From NCBI GenBank assembly GCA_900467745.1, contig UBQW01000022.1, positions 259,411-323,410 on the forward strand: a stretch of 64,000 nt of DNA, written 5' to 3'. Source of the DNA: Hyphomicrobiales bacterium. GTDB taxonomy: Bacteria > Pseudomonadota > Alphaproteobacteria > Rhizobiales > Rhizobiaceae. The notes beneath the pieces are model-generated. The model made no database searches, had not been told where the DNA came from, and worked only from the letters and a program-made list of their open reading frames with translations. Below, one piece after another: positions 8,134 to 18,833 of this stretch. Made by a program: the position numbers and the translations under genes. The number at the start of each line of letters is the position of its first letter. The stretch's first letter is position 1.

Positions 8134-9558
8134 CTACTTCACCGCCTGCTGTTCCGCCTCCAGCACGCTTGGCGCGAGCGGCTTGACGCGATGGCCGGAG
8201 ACCAGCGCGCCGGCATGCTTGTCCATGCGGATAAAGGGGATGGTCGCGACCACGGTCATCAGCGCAATCACGTAGAAGGCAACGTGGAAGTCCACCACTT
8301 GCAGCGCTTCGCCGCGAATGAAGATCGAGGTCTCCAGGATCGCTGCGGCCACAGCCACGCCGAGCGCCAGGCTGATCTGCTGCATCACGGAGCTCATCGA
8401 TGTCGCCTGGCTCGCCTGCGCATCGTCGATATCGGCATAGGCAAGCGCGTTGACGCCGGTAAAGAAGAAGGAGCGCGAGAAGCCGCCGATCAGAAGCACC
8501 AGGATGATGACGAGATGCGGCGTCGTCGGGGTGAAGAAGCCTGTTGTCACCGTCACCAGCGTCGTCACGCCTGCGGCCGTCAACAATGTCGAGCGGAAGC
8601 CAACGGCCGCGAATACCCGCTTGGCCATGAACTTCGTGGTGATCGCGCCGATCGCGCCGGCGAATGTGATGAGGCCGGATTGGAACGGGGTCAGCCCGAA
8701 GCCGAGCTGCAGCATCAGCGGTGTCAGAAAGGGCATGGCGCCGATGCAGATACGAAACAGCGTGCCCCCCGTCGTCGAGGCCCGGAAGGTCGGGTTCTTG
8801 AAGAGCTGCAGATTGAGGATCGGCGCCGGATGCCGTCTCGCGTGGCGCACATAAAGCGCGCCGCAGACGACGCCGATCGCGGTCGCCGCGATGCCGATGA
8901 TCGGCGGCAGCGCCGGCAGGCTGACGACGGAGAGGCCGAAGACCACGCCGGCGGCGGCAAAGGAGGTGAGCACGAAGCCGGTGATATCGAGCTTCGGCGG
9001 CGCCGTCGCCTCGACTTCAGGCAGGAAGATCGTCGCCAGCCACACGCCGATGATGCCGACGGGCACGTTGATCAGGAAGATCCAGTGCCAGGTGAAATAG
9101 GTGGTGATGAAGCCGCCGAGCGGCGGTCCCGCGAGCGGCCCGACCAGCGCGGGGATGGTCAGCAGCGCCATCGCGGAGACGAGATCGCTGCGCTTGGTGG
9201 TGCGCAACAGCACCAGGCGGCCAACCGGCGTCATCATCGCTCCGCCCATCCCCTGCAGGAAGCGGGCGACGACGAATTCGATCAGGCCGGACGAGATCGC
9301 GCAGAAGATCGAGCCGACGACGAAGACGCAGATGGCGAGGCGGAAGATGCGCTTGGCGCCGAACCGGTCCGCCATCCAGCCGCTGATCGGGATGAAGACG
9401 GCGAGCGACACCATATAGGATGTCAGTGCCAGTTTCAGCGTGATCGGTCCGACATGCAGGTCGTTGGCAATCGCCGGCAGCGCGGTCGAGATGACGGTGG
9501 AATCCATCTGCTCCATGAAGAGCGCGACGGCAAGGATCAGGGGAACGATGCGGTTCAT
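8134..9558 (-). CDS. DHA2-type MFS multidrug transporter
   Basis: 474 aa, a highly hydrophobic inner-membrane protein with about 14 predicted segments. The MFS motif A-like GWMADRFGAKRIFR follows the second segment, and the start FMEQMDSTVISTALPAIA is the usual DHA2 (EmrB/QacA) N-terminal motif with the membrane-embedded acidic residue. It is expected to be a proton-driven exporter of drugs or other toxic organics. The ATG at 9558 is chosen over an in-frame upstream start because MNRIVPLI leads directly into the first transmembrane helix. It diverges from the metallo-hydrolase at 9813; no linked EmrA-type partner is seen. Confidence 0.9.
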   Translation of the reverse strand: MNRIVPLILAVALFMEQMDSTVISTALPAIANDLHVGPITLKLALTSYMVSLAVFIPISGWMADRFGAKRIFRLAICVFVVGSIFCAISSGLIEFVVARFLQGMGGAMMTPVGRLVLLRTTKRSDLVSAMALLTIPALVGPLAGPPLGGFITTYFTWHWIFLINVPVGIIGVWLATIFLPEVEATAPPKLDITGFVLTSFAAAGVVFGLSVVSLPALPPIIGIAATAIGVVCGALYVRHARRHPAPILNLQLFKNPTFRASTTGGTLFRICIGAMPFLTPLMLQLGFGLTPFQSGLITFAGAIGAITTKFMAKRVFAAVGFRSTLLTAAGVTTLVTVTTGFFTPTTPHLVIILVLLIGGFSRSFFFTGVNALAYADIDDAQASQATSMSSVMQQISLALGVAVAAAILETSIFIRGEALQVVDFHVAFYVIALMTVVATIPFIRMDKHAGALVSGHRVKPLAPSVLEAEQQAVK

Positions 9559-9638
9559 GCGCGAAAGCCTTGGGGGTCTAGCAAAGGCGGCTTGGAAAGC
9601 CACTGCTCTTTAGTCCTCGCACCGGCATCTGCCAAGTG

Positions 9639-9660
9639 CGCATTCATCTTAGGAAATGCG
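9639..9660. promoter_or_regulatory. Inverted repeat CGCATT-N10-AATGCG between divergent genes
   Basis: CGCATT (9639-9644) and AATGCG (9655-9660) form a perfect 6-base inverted repeat, and an overlapping GCATTC/GAATGC pair adds a second possible pairing. It lies upstream of the exporter and the divergent metallo-hydrolase, where a repressor site would be expected. A TTGACA word at 9713-9718 could be a -35 box for the rightward gene. No regulator is identified. Confidence 0.3.
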
Positions 9661-9812
9661 AATGCATCACGTCTGCGTGAGACGGATGGTTCAGGGATTT
9701 TAACGCGCGGAATTGACATATGTTCGTTTCAGCGGATTGCGATAAACGGTGATCCGCAATGACGACGGGGGCGGCGCGCCAATGTGCCGTGCGTTATTAC
9801 AAAGGATGGAAC

Positions 9813-10805
9813 ATGGCGATTTCGATGGGGATGAACAGGCGCGCGTTCGTAGCGGCAGGCGTTGGCCTGCTGGCCGCGCCGATGATTTTGAAAGAGACGG
9901 CCGTGATGGCCGCAACCGGAGACAACACCAAGATGGATGCGACAACGCAGCCCCAGTTCAATCAGTTCAAGCTCGGCTCCTTCAAGTTCACCGTCGTCAA
10001 GGATGGCGGCGTGGTTGGCGAAAAGCCGAATGAGACTTTCGGAACAAACCAGACGCCGGAAACCGTTCAGGCGCTGCTCGCCAAGAACTTCCTGCCGACC
10101 GACAAGTTCGTCAACACCTTCGCGCCCTTCGTGGTCGATACCGGCTCCGAGGTGATCCTTGTCGATACCGGCTTCGGCGAAAGCGGCCGCGCCAAGGGCA
10201 ACGGTCAGCTTGCAGCCGGCCTCAAGGCTGCCGGCTATTCGACCGACGACATCACCATCGTGGCACTCACCCATCTGCATGGCGATCACATCGGCGGCCT
10301 GATGGAAGGCGGCAAGCCGGCCTTCGCCAAGGCCCGCTATGTCGCCGGCAAGACCGAGTACGATTTCTGGACCGACAAGGCCCGCGAGGGAACGCCGGCC
10401 GAAGGCGGCCACAAGGCTGTTCTCGCCAATGTCGCGCCGCTTGCCGAAAAGATGACCTTCATCGGCGAAGGCGATACGATCGCCTCCGGCATCACCGCCA
10501 TGATGGCCCCCGGCCACACGCCCGGCCACATGATCTTCAACATCGAGTCGGATGGAAAGCGCCTGATCGCCACCGGCGACACCGCCAACCACTATATCCT
10601 GTCGCTGCAGAACCCGACCTGGGAAGTCCGCTTCGACATGGACAAGGCCCAGGCCGCCGCCACCCGCAAGAAGGTGTTCGACATGATCGCAGCCGACAAG
10701 GTGCCGTTCCTCGGCTACCACATGCCGTTCCCGGCCGTCGGCTATGCGGAAGTTTACGAAAGCGGCTATCGCTTCGTACCCAAGACCTACCAGTTCGACC
10801 TCTGA
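9813..10805 (+). CDS. Exported MBL-fold metallo-hydrolase
   Basis: 330 aa. The N-terminus MNRRAFVAAGVGLLAAP is a twin-arginine-type signal followed by a hydrophobic stretch, so Tat export of a folded metalloenzyme is likely. The metallo-beta-lactamase zinc motif THLHGDHIGG is complete, a second histidine lies in MMAPGHTPGHM, an Asp ligand in IATGDTANH and a final His in LGYHMPFP. This resembles the AHL-lactonase/AidB-like and general MBL hydrolase groups; the substrate is unknown. The start at 9813 has AAAGGA upstream (9801-9806), and the residues added by an earlier in-frame start would bury the signal. A strong terminator follows. Confidence 0.88.
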   Translation: MAISMGMNRRAFVAAGVGLLAAPMILKETAVMAATGDNTKMDATTQPQFNQFKLGSFKFTVVKDGGVVGEKPNETFGTNQTPETVQALLAKNFLPTDKFVNTFAPFVVDTGSEVILVDTGFGESGRAKGNGQLAAGLKAAGYSTDDITIVALTHLHGDHIGGLMEGGKPAFAKARYVAGKTEYDFWTDKAREGTPAEGGHKAVLANVAPLAEKMTFIGEGDTIASGITAMMAPGHTPGHMIFNIESDGKRLIATGDTANHYILSLQNPTWEVRFDMDKAQAAATRKKVFDMIAADKVPFLGYHMPFPAVGYAEVYESGYRFVPKTYQFDL

Positions 10806-10827
10806 TCCTGCTGCATGGCAGCCATAC

Positions 10828-10860
10828 CAAGCCCGGCCACCGCGCCGGGCTTGTCGTATT
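10828..10860 (+). terminator. Rho-independent terminator after the metallo-hydrolase
   Basis: CAAGCCCGG (10828-10836) pairs perfectly with CCGGGCTTG (10845-10853) around an 8-base loop and is followed by a T-rich run (gtcgtattttt). It sits 22 bases after the stop codon. Confidence 0.8.
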
Positions 10861-12752
<1,892 letters not shown>

Positions 12753-12753
<1 letters not shown>

Positions 12754-13310
12754 TGAACGACGCGAGCAGCCGTATTCCGACCTCGGTCGTCGCGCTGCTC
12801 GCGGCCATCTCCCTCGGCGTCTTCATCTGGATGCTCCTGGGCTACGTCCTGCCGTTTCAGGATATGACCCACGCCGCGATGCTCGAAGCGCGGCTCGGTC
12901 GCTATGATGCGAGCGATATCGACGCCATGCGCGGCTTGCTCGAGCGAAAGCCGGAAGCGCGCGACTTGCTTGTCGCCATGCATCGCGGGCCCGATCTGAT
13001 CCTGCCGTTCGTGCTGACGGCGTTTCTCTTTACCGTTCTCGCCAAGCTGCGCCCCGCAGGCCGCTACTTCAATCGTCCGATGCATCCCTTGATGATCGCC
13101 GCGATCTATGCGCTGCCCTTCATCTACGGCTTCTCCGATTATGCCGAGAACATCCTGACCGACAACCTCTTCGCCGGCGGCGCCGAGTGGAGCTTCGCCC
13201 CAGCTTTACTGCCATGGGCGTCGAGCCTCAAATTCGCGAGCCTGACTGTCTGCGTCATCGTCATCCTGCGCTTCCTCGTCTACCGCATCGTGCCACCGAC
13301 GGATCGCTGA
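12753..13310 (+). CDS. Integral membrane protein, unknown function
   Basis: 185 aa. About four hydrophobic segments are seen: residues 12-32, 72-90, 105-125 and 155-175. The loop after the first contains LEARLGRYDASDIDAMRGLLE, and the protein ends in basic residues. No family was recognised with confidence. Its ATG shares a base with the guaB stop (TGATG), so translation is probably coupled to guaB. That link does not by itself indicate a role in purine metabolism. Confidence 0.75.
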
Positions 13311-13398
13311 CGCCACTGGCCAAACCGACACTGGAAACCCCGGTTCGTTTGCTCTAAAGCTCTGACACCAAAAGAAAACTGGCTAAGGAGACGAGCAT

Positions 13399-13830
13399 AT
13401 GACCGGAATGACAGGTTACGAGATGTTCTGGCCCATCATCGCCCATGCGGCGCTGGTCTACATGCTCTACATGCTGCTCGGCTATCGTCGCCAGAAGATG
13501 CTGAAGTCGGGCAAGGTTCATGCGGCCGACTATCGCGAAAACCGCGGCGAGCCGACCGAAAGCCTGATCGTCAAGAACAGCCTCGCCAACCAGTACGAGC
13601 TGCCGGTGCTGTTCTACGCCTGCTGCATCCTTCTCTACATGACCGAAGCGGATAACCTGATCGCGCTCGTGCTCGCCTGGGTCTTCGTCGCCTTGCGCTA
13701 TGTCCACGCCTTCGTCCACGTCACCAGCAACAACCTGCGCTACCGAAGCCCGCTCTTTGCCGCCGGCTATCTCGTGCTAGGCGTCATGTGGGTCTGGCTT
13801 GCGGTCTGGATCATGTTCCCGAACGGCTGA
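13399..13830 (+). CDS. MAPEG family membrane protein
   Basis: 143 aa with four predicted membrane helices. The segment NSLANQYELPVLFYACCILLYM and the later ALRYVHAFVHVTSNNLRYRS are typical of the MAPEG family (eicosanoid and glutathione metabolism proteins; bacterial members are often glutathione transferase-like or unknown). The ATG at 13399 has AAGGAG at 13385-13390. It is separated from the upstream membrane protein by 88 bases. The substrate is unknown. Confidence 0.85.
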   Translation: MTGMTGYEMFWPIIAHAALVYMLYMLLGYRRQKMLKSGKVHAADYRENRGEPTESLIVKNSLANQYELPVLFYACCILLYMTEADNLIALVLAWVFVALRYVHAFVHVTSNNLRYRSPLFAAGYLVLGVMWVWLAVWIMFPNG

Positions 13831-13951
13831 GCCGGCCACCTCGCTCCCCGCGAATCGGCCTTGCTGATGCCGGGGAGTGACGACAGCGCCTAATACGCCA
13901 TGCGACGCGTTCTTTCCGCAAAAACTGCGTAAATTTACCCTCGAAAAACCG

Positions 13952-13982
13952 ACCAAATCAGGGCGTATCACTTCGATTTGGT
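13952..13982. promoter_or_regulatory. Inverted repeat upstream of the TetR gene
   Basis: ACCAAATC (13952-13959) and GATTTGGT (13975-13982) form a perfect 8-base inverted repeat with a 15-base spacer, inside a locally AT-rich stretch about 130 bases before the TetR start. It could be an autoregulatory operator or, read as RNA, a hairpin ending the MAPEG gene; there is no clear T-run, which favours the operator reading. Confidence 0.35.
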
Positions 13983-14111
13983 TGAGCTTTTGCCGGTCGA
14001 TAAAATACAACCTATCCTGTTTACGCCTCATGAAGACCTGCATGTCATATCGGCCAAAAGGGCCGGTTTTGGGCAATGTCCGGTCTGCGAATAAGAGGGA
14101 TGGGGAACGAC

Positions 14112-14756
14112 ATGAACGTCGGGAGCTTCGATCGCATTGGTCTCCGCAGGAAGCCGAAACAGGAACGCAGTATTCAGAGGCTGGACCTGATCTTGTCCGC
14201 CGCCTCGGAGCTGATTGCGGCCAAGGGTGTCGGCGCCATGCGCATGACCGAACTCGCGGTCGCCGCCAATGTGCCGATCGGCTCGGTCTACCAGTATTTC
14301 CCCGAGAAAGCGGCGATCGTCAAAGCGCTGTTCGATCGCCATTCGCTGGCCATCCGCGCAAGGGTCGCGGATGCCTTCGCGTCGGTGCAATCCGTACCGG
14401 AAGTGCTCGATGTGCTCGAGGCGACCATCGACTGGTACTATGAAGACTATCGCAATGACGCCGCGAGCCTCGGTGTCTGGCTCGGCACCGAGACCGACCA
14501 GGATCTCTCGAAGCTGAACGTGGAGCACAACAGCCGCATCGCCCGGATCTTTCGCGAAACCACCCAGCGGATCGCGCCCGAGCTCAGCAATGTCGATAGC
14601 GAGGCGCGCACCTATCTCTTCAGCCACCTGATCGGCTCGTCGGTCAGGCTTGCCGTGACGAGCGACCCCTGCTTCGCGGCCCGCATCCTGCAGGAATGCA
14701 AGTCGCTCGTGCGCAGGTCCTTCTTCACATCCATGCCGGCGGAACTGGTCGCCTGA
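14112..14756 (+). CDS. TetR family transcriptional regulator
   Basis: 214 aa. The N-terminal helix-turn-helix is clear: RSIQRLDLILSAASELIAAKG, MRMTELAVAANVPIGSVYQYF, PEKAAIVKALF, as in TetR/AcrR repressors. The C-terminal ligand domain is divergent, so the effector is not predictable. Three in-frame ATGs are possible (14076, 14100, 14112); 14112 is preferred because GGGGA (14102-14106) lies at proper spacing. Its stop is 26 bases from the end of the convergent LysR gene. The inverted repeat at 13952-13982 may be its own operator. Confidence 0.88.
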   Translation: MNVGSFDRIGLRRKPKQERSIQRLDLILSAASELIAAKGVGAMRMTELAVAANVPIGSVYQYFPEKAAIVKALFDRHSLAIRARVADAFASVQSVPEVLDVLEATIDWYYEDYRNDAASLGVWLGTETDQDLSKLNVEHNSRIARIFRETTQRIAPELSNVDSEARTYLFSHLIGSSVRLAVTSDPCFAARILQECKSLVRRSFFTSMPAELVA

Positions 14757-14782
14757 CAATGCCGATTGCCAGCTCGTGCCAA

Positions 14783-15739
14783 TTACCAGCTGGTAACGGT
14801 GTTCGCGACCTTCAGGCGCGGCTGGGCGCGCACGTAAGTGCCTTTCACCTCGGCATCGAGATTGTCCTCCACCACGGCAGGCGTGATGTTGTCGAGGCAG
14901 GCGGTGATGTGCGCGGTGATCGCGTTCATCAGCGAGATCGAAACGCCCGGCCGCTTCATGATGCCGATCTGCACCGGGGGGAGCGCCGGGAAGCCATCCG
15001 CCTGTGTCAGCACCTTCATGCCCGTGCGCAGCGCCGATTCCGGCATGGTCGAAACGGCAAGTCCGGAGAGAACCGCCGCCGCGATGACGGTGCACGACCA
15101 GCTGGTGAACAGGATCTGATGTTCGCGCCCGCCCGCGTCGAGCGCGGCTATGGCGGTCTGTCTCCACGGGCAGTCGCGGCGCCCGACGGCGAGCGGCACC
15201 GGCGCATCGTCGCGGATCGGATGGTTGGCCGAGCCGACCCAGCAGAGCGGTTCGGTCCGGACCACGTCCGACATGCGCACGCGCGGATTATGCGTCACCA
15301 GCGCGATGTCGAGTTCGCCCCTGTGCATGCGCTCGGCCAGATCGACCGACGGCTCGCAGACGATATAGAGCTCGACATTCGGATGCGTCTTGGCGAAGCG
15401 GCCGATGATCTCGGGCATGTAGCGCTCGGCATAATCGTCGGGCGTGCCGATCCTCAGCGTGCCCTCGAGCCGGTTGTCGTCGAAGGCTGCGATTGCCTCG
15501 TTGTTGAGGCGGATGATGCGGCGGGCATAGTTGAGCAGCTTCTCGCCCTCGACGGTCAGCCGGTTGCCGCGGCCGTCCTTGATGAACAGCTGCTTGCCGA
15601 TCCGTTCCTCAAGGCGGCGCATCTGCATCGAAACGGCGGATTGCGTCTTGTAGACCCGGTCGGCGGCCTTGGTGAAGCTGCCGGAATCGATGATCGCGAT
15701 GAAAGTCTGCAGCTGGTCAATATCAAGAGGCGCGGCCAT
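14783..15739 (-). CDS. LysR family regulator, LsrB/VtlR-like
   Basis: 318 aa. The winged helix-turn-helix is at the N-terminus: LDIDQLQTFIAIIDSGSFTKAADRVYKTQSAVSMQMRRLEE. It is followed by LRIGTPDDYAERYMPEIIGRF, a pattern shared with the rhizobial LsrB and Brucella/Agrobacterium VtlR regulators, which activate small DUF1127 genes and sRNAs. AGGTGAG immediately precedes the ATG at 15739; a GTG three codons upstream is the alternative. It is divergent from a DUF1127 gene, which supports that assignment. The assignment to this subgroup rests on recalled similarity and context, so it is tentative. Confidence 0.85.
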   Translation of the reverse strand: MAAPLDIDQLQTFIAIIDSGSFTKAADRVYKTQSAVSMQMRRLEERIGKQLFIKDGRGNRLTVEGEKLLNYARRIIRLNNEAIAAFDDNRLEGTLRIGTPDDYAERYMPEIIGRFAKTHPNVELYIVCEPSVDLAERMHRGELDIALVTHNPRVRMSDVVRTEPLCWVGSANHPIRDDAPVPLAVGRRDCPWRQTAIAALDAGGREHQILFTSWSCTVIAAAVLSGLAVSTMPESALRTGMKVLTQADGFPALPPVQIGIMKRPGVSISLMNAITAHITACLDNITPAVVEDNLDAEVKGTYVRAQPRLKVANTVTSW

Positions 15740-15763
15740 GGTTCTCACCTATAAACATCTCTG

Positions 15764-15774
15764 ATGATAATCAT
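15764..15774. promoter_or_regulatory. Palindrome in the LysR-DUF1127 intergenic region
   Basis: ATGAT-A-ATCAT is a perfect 11-base palindrome 25 bases upstream of the LysR start and about 170 bases before the DUF1127 gene. LysR regulators usually bind short dyads of T-N11-A type in the divergent promoter, so this is a candidate site. A separate 8-base-pair hairpin GGACAGGC/GCCTGTCC (15842-15849/15856-15863) lies in the presumed DUF1127 leader. Confidence 0.4.
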
Positions 15775-15942
15775 TAGAAACATTCGTTGGACTGATCAAT
15801 AGCCGTTTGGCATCTTGTGGCTGCAAATCAATCAAAGTGATGGACAGGCAAATCGGCCTGTCCGCTCGAAAACCAACTTGCCTCTCCGTGCCTGAACGCG
15901 CGGAAAGGGCGGGTTGTTGCGCGCCCATGAAAGGATCATCCC

Positions 15943-16242
15943 ATGCGCACGACAGACCGGATATTAGAACTCGACTGCAACCCCGCGACCAAGACCTATT
16001 CGCAGCGTCTCGTCGCCGGTTTCGCAACGCTGGCATCCGTACTGCGCGTGTTCCGCAATCGTATGGAGATCAACGCGCTGCACGAGCTCGACGACAACCA
16101 GCTGAAGGATATCGGCCTTTCCCGGGCCGATCTCGACGCGGCCTTCCTGGCCTCGACCTTCTTCGAGGATCCGTCGGATCAGCTGACGCGGTCCGCGCGC
16201 AATCGCGGCCGCAATTCGCTTCATCGGCTTAATCAGGATTGA
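15943..16242 (+). CDS. DUF1127 small protein
   Basis: 99 aa. The C-terminal half carries the DUF1127 (YjiS-like) motif NRMEINALHELDDNQLKDIGLSRADLD with the usual L-x-D-x-x-L-x-D-I-G core. Arginine content is high before it. Small DUF1127 proteins in alphaproteobacteria are linked to stress responses, RNA turnover and phosphate or carbon metabolism, and some are controlled by LsrB/VtlR. AAAGGA precedes the ATG. The gene has a leader of up to 200 bases with a hairpin, and its 3' flank folds into a likely small RNA. Confidence 0.88.
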   Translation: MRTTDRILELDCNPATKTYSQRLVAGFATLASVLRVFRNRMEINALHELDDNQLKDIGLSRADLDAAFLASTFFEDPSDQLTRSARNRGRNSLHRLNQD

Positions 16243-16329
16243 GCCAAAACCAGTTTTCCCCGCAGGGTGATAGCCAATAACCCTGCCTCTTGCCCGGTGC
16301 CGACCTCCCAGTCGTCTCCGGGTTTTTTT
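16243..16329 (+). ncRNA. Probable 3'-derived sRNA with anti-Shine-Dalgarno loop, ending in a terminator
   Basis: Directly after the DUF1127 stop there are two hairpins. The first is GCAGGGT/ACCCTGC (16262-16268/16280-16286). The second has CCCGG/CCGGG (16293-16297/16318-16322) outside and CGAC/GTCG inside, displaying the loop CTCCCA (16305-16310), and ends in seven Ts (16323-16329). A CU-rich anti-Shine-Dalgarno loop downstream of a DUF1127 gene is the arrangement described for the CcsR/cuckoo RNAs of Rhodobacter and relatives, and CUCCCA is also the seed of AbcR RNAs. The terminator is firm; the sRNA reading and its 5' end are inferred. Confidence 0.55.
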
Positions 16330-16338
16330 ATGCGCGTC

Positions 16339-17214
16339 TTATGCCTTTGGAGAGGAGGGTGGCGTTTTCGGCATGTAGCTCTCGAAGATTGCTTCCATGT
16401 TCTTCTGGTAGCCCTTCTGCACCTCGAGCCCGCTGTCGAACATGGTGTTCAGCATGTCCATGTAGCTTGAGGCCTCGGGCGCCTTTTCCGCCTTCTCGCT
16501 GGCCTTCGGCGCTTCCGCGGGCTTCTGCGGCGCGGGCTGGGCGAAGCTACCCATCATTTCCTGGAATGCCTTGGTGAAGGGATTGTCGAGGAACGGATTG
16601 GCCGGTGCCGCCTTTTCGGGCTCCGGCTTCGGCACGCTGAACATCAGCTGCATCGCCTGCGTGAATGGATTGTCGAAGATGCTCGGCTGCGGCGTCGGCG
16701 CCTGCTTCGGCGCGAAGCCGGTGGCCTGCAGCCATTGCTGGATGCTCTCGCCCATCGCTGTGTTGACGAAGGGGTTCACCGGCGCGTTCATCTGCCCCAT
16801 CGATTGCTTGAACAGCCCGCCCATCAGCGTGCCGGCCATGATCGGCAGCATCTGCTTGTAGATTTCCTGGCCGATCCCGGTCATCTGCGCCGCCTGCGCC
16901 GCCACCGCCCGCGACACGTCCTTGGAGCCGAAAAGCTGCGCCAGGATGTCGTTGCCGTCGGAAATCCCCTGCGGCGTGAACGCCTTGCTCATGTCCTCGA
17001 AATACTTGGCATAGTTGCCTGATGACACCGCCTGCATCAGGCCCATGAAATCGTAGGGGTTGCTGCTGCTGCGCTTCAGCCCGGCCGAAAAGGCCGGCAT
17101 CAGCGCGGCCATCGCCTGCGTCGCCTGTTCCTGCGCCAGGTTGAACTGCTTGGAGATCGCGTCCATCGCCGCGCCGTTCTGCGCCTGCATCATCATGTCG
17201 AAGAGTGGCAGCAT
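16339..17214 (-). CDS. DUF937-like protein
   Basis: 291 aa. The N-terminal part, MLPLFDMMMQAQNGAAMDAI followed by MAALMPAFSAGLKR, has the helical repeats of DUF937 proteins. The second half is low-complexity, rich in P, A, K and M, with repeated NPF motifs (DNPFTQAMQ, DNPFTKAF, ANPFLD, VNPFVN). No signal peptide or catalytic motif is visible. The ATG at 17214 has AAAGGG upstream and is preferred over an earlier in-frame start. Function unknown. It follows gshA on the same strand by about 100 bases. Confidence 0.7.
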   Translation of the reverse strand: MLPLFDMMMQAQNGAAMDAISKQFNLAQEQATQAMAALMPAFSAGLKRSSSNPYDFMGLMQAVSSGNYAKYFEDMSKAFTPQGISDGNDILAQLFGSKDVSRAVAAQAAQMTGIGQEIYKQMLPIMAGTLMGGLFKQSMGQMNAPVNPFVNTAMGESIQQWLQATGFAPKQAPTPQPSIFDNPFTQAMQLMFSVPKPEPEKAAPANPFLDNPFTKAFQEMMGSFAQPAPQKPAEAPKASEKAEKAPEASSYMDMLNTMFDSGLEVQKGYQKNMEAIFESYMPKTPPSSPKA

Positions 17215-17313
17215 GGAAAAGCCCTTTCCCGGTTCGCGACGCATGATCGCGTCACTATAGCCGGAAAACGGAATGCGCAAACCGCTTTTTGCAGAAGGGC
17301 TTAGAGCCTCGCC

Positions 17314-18687
17314 CTAGTATTGGTACTCTTCGAATACTGGCTCGATGGAACCGTTCCAGCGACCGTTGTAGAGCGCCAGCAGGTCTTCCGCCAACGTCGC
17401 CTTCTTGGCCATGACCTCATCGAGCGGCGACAGGAAGATCGTCTCGTCCTGGCCTTCGCTGTTGAGCTTGCCGCGCGCCTTGAGGCCCGCCTTGGAAATG
17501 GCAAGCACGTCGCGCGCCGTATCGTAAAGCGTGTGGCCACGGAACGCAGCCTTCAGCCCCTCGGCCGGCACCGCGTTGCGCAGCGCGTTCACCTCGTCGA
17601 AGCCCCAGTCCTTGGTCAGCTGATCGGCCGCCTCGAGTGCGGTCGCGTCGTAGAGCAGGCCAACCCAGAAGGCCGGCAGCGCGCAGATGCGGCGCCACGG
17701 GCCGCCATCGGCACCGCGCATTTCGAGGAAACGCTTCAGACGCACGTCGGGGAACAGCGTCGAGAGATGGTTGGTCCAGTCGCCCATCGTCGGCTCCCAG
17801 GCGGCGATCTCGCCCTTCAGCGCACCGTTCATGAACTGGCGGAAGGTGATGTGGGTACAATCCTTGTAGCGGCCGTCGCGGACGATAAAGTACATCGGCA
17901 CGTCGAGCGCCCATTCAACGTAGTCGTTGAAGCCGAAATCGTCGCGGAAGGTGAAGTCGAGCAGGCCCGAGCGGTTGTTGTCGGTGTCGCGCCAGATATC
18001 GCCGCGCCAGGATTGCAGGCCGTTGAGCTTGCCTTCGGTGAAGGGGGAGGAGGCAAACAGCGCCGTTGCCAGCGACTGCAGCTTCATCGAGACGCGCATC
18101 TTCTTGCGCATGTCGGCTTCCGACGAGAAGTCGAGGTTCACCTGGATCGTGCAGGTCCGGTACATCATGTCGAGGCCCTGCGTGCCAACCGTCGGCATGT
18201 AGCGGCTCATGATGCCGTAGCGCGACTTCGGCATGACCGGGGTTTCGGCCAGCGTCCACTTCGGGCTGCCGCCGATGCCAAGGAAGCGGATGCCCATCGG
18301 CTCGGCGATCTCGCGCAGCACGGCCAGATGCGCGTTGGATTCCTTGCAGGTCTGGTGGATGTTTTCGAGCGGCGCACCCGAAAGCTCGAACTGCCCGCCC
18401 GGCTCGATCGAGATCGCACCCATGCCCGATGGCTCGGCAAGGCCGATGATGTTCTCGCCGTCGAGGATCGGCTCCCAGCCGCTCTTCGCTTCGAGACCCT
18501 TCAGCAGGCCGGAAATGCTGTTTTCGCCGAAATAGGGAACCGGGCTGTTGTCGGCGCGGAAGAAGGCGAACTTCTCATGTTCGGTGCCGATGCGGAACTT
18601 CTCTTCCGGCTTGTTTCCCGCCGCAAGATAATCGGTCAGCTCCTGAACCGAAGAGAGCGGGGTCTGGTCGGTGGTATCGCGAGCCAT
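17314..18687 (-). CDS. gshA: Glutamate-cysteine ligase, plant-type (GCS2)
   Basis: 457 aa. It catalyses the first step of glutathione synthesis, ATP-dependent gamma-glutamylcysteine formation. It belongs to the plant/alphaproteobacterial class, shown by RIGTEHEKFAFF near the start, EPSGMGAISIEPGGQFELSG around residues 85-104, RYMPTVGTQGLDMMYRTCT with the metal and substrate residues, SFQ-like CTIQVNLDFSSE, and SSPFTEGKLNGLQSWRG. No plastid-type extension is present. The ATG at 18687 begins MARDTTDQ. The gene is separated from rsmE by about 146 bases. Confidence 0.95.
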   Translation of the reverse strand: MARDTTDQTPLSSVQELTDYLAAGNKPEEKFRIGTEHEKFAFFRADNSPVPYFGENSISGLLKGLEAKSGWEPILDGENIIGLAEPSGMGAISIEPGGQFELSGAPLENIHQTCKESNAHLAVLREIAEPMGIRFLGIGGSPKWTLAETPVMPKSRYGIMSRYMPTVGTQGLDMMYRTCTIQVNLDFSSEADMRKKMRVSMKLQSLATALFASSPFTEGKLNGLQSWRGDIWRDTDNNRSGLLDFTFRDDFGFNDYVEWALDVPMYFIVRDGRYKDCTHITFRQFMNGALKGEIAAWEPTMGDWTNHLSTLFPDVRLKRFLEMRGADGGPWRRICALPAFWVGLLYDATALEAADQLTKDWGFDEVNALRNAVPAEGLKAAFRGHTLYDTARDVLAISKAGLKARGKLNSEGQDETIFLSPLDEVMAKKATLAEDLLALYNGRWNGSIEPVFEEYQY

Positions 18688-18833
18688 TCAAGTAACCTGT
18701 ATTCGGGAAACGCCCGGAAAGTATCCGGACAGTAGGAAGGGTGATTAGGACCGCTGCCACGTATGTTGCAAGTGAAATTGTTTCAACCAGCCATCAAAAA
18801 AATACCAGCAACTGTGGCCCGTTGCCCACGCGG

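Noticed and set aside
8191..9762. Long 523-codon plus-strand frame opposite the MFS exporter
   Set aside because: It is the antisense shadow of a GC-rich gene: highly charged, R/D/E/H-rich sequence with no recognisable domain, and it fully overlaps a clear DHA2 transporter.
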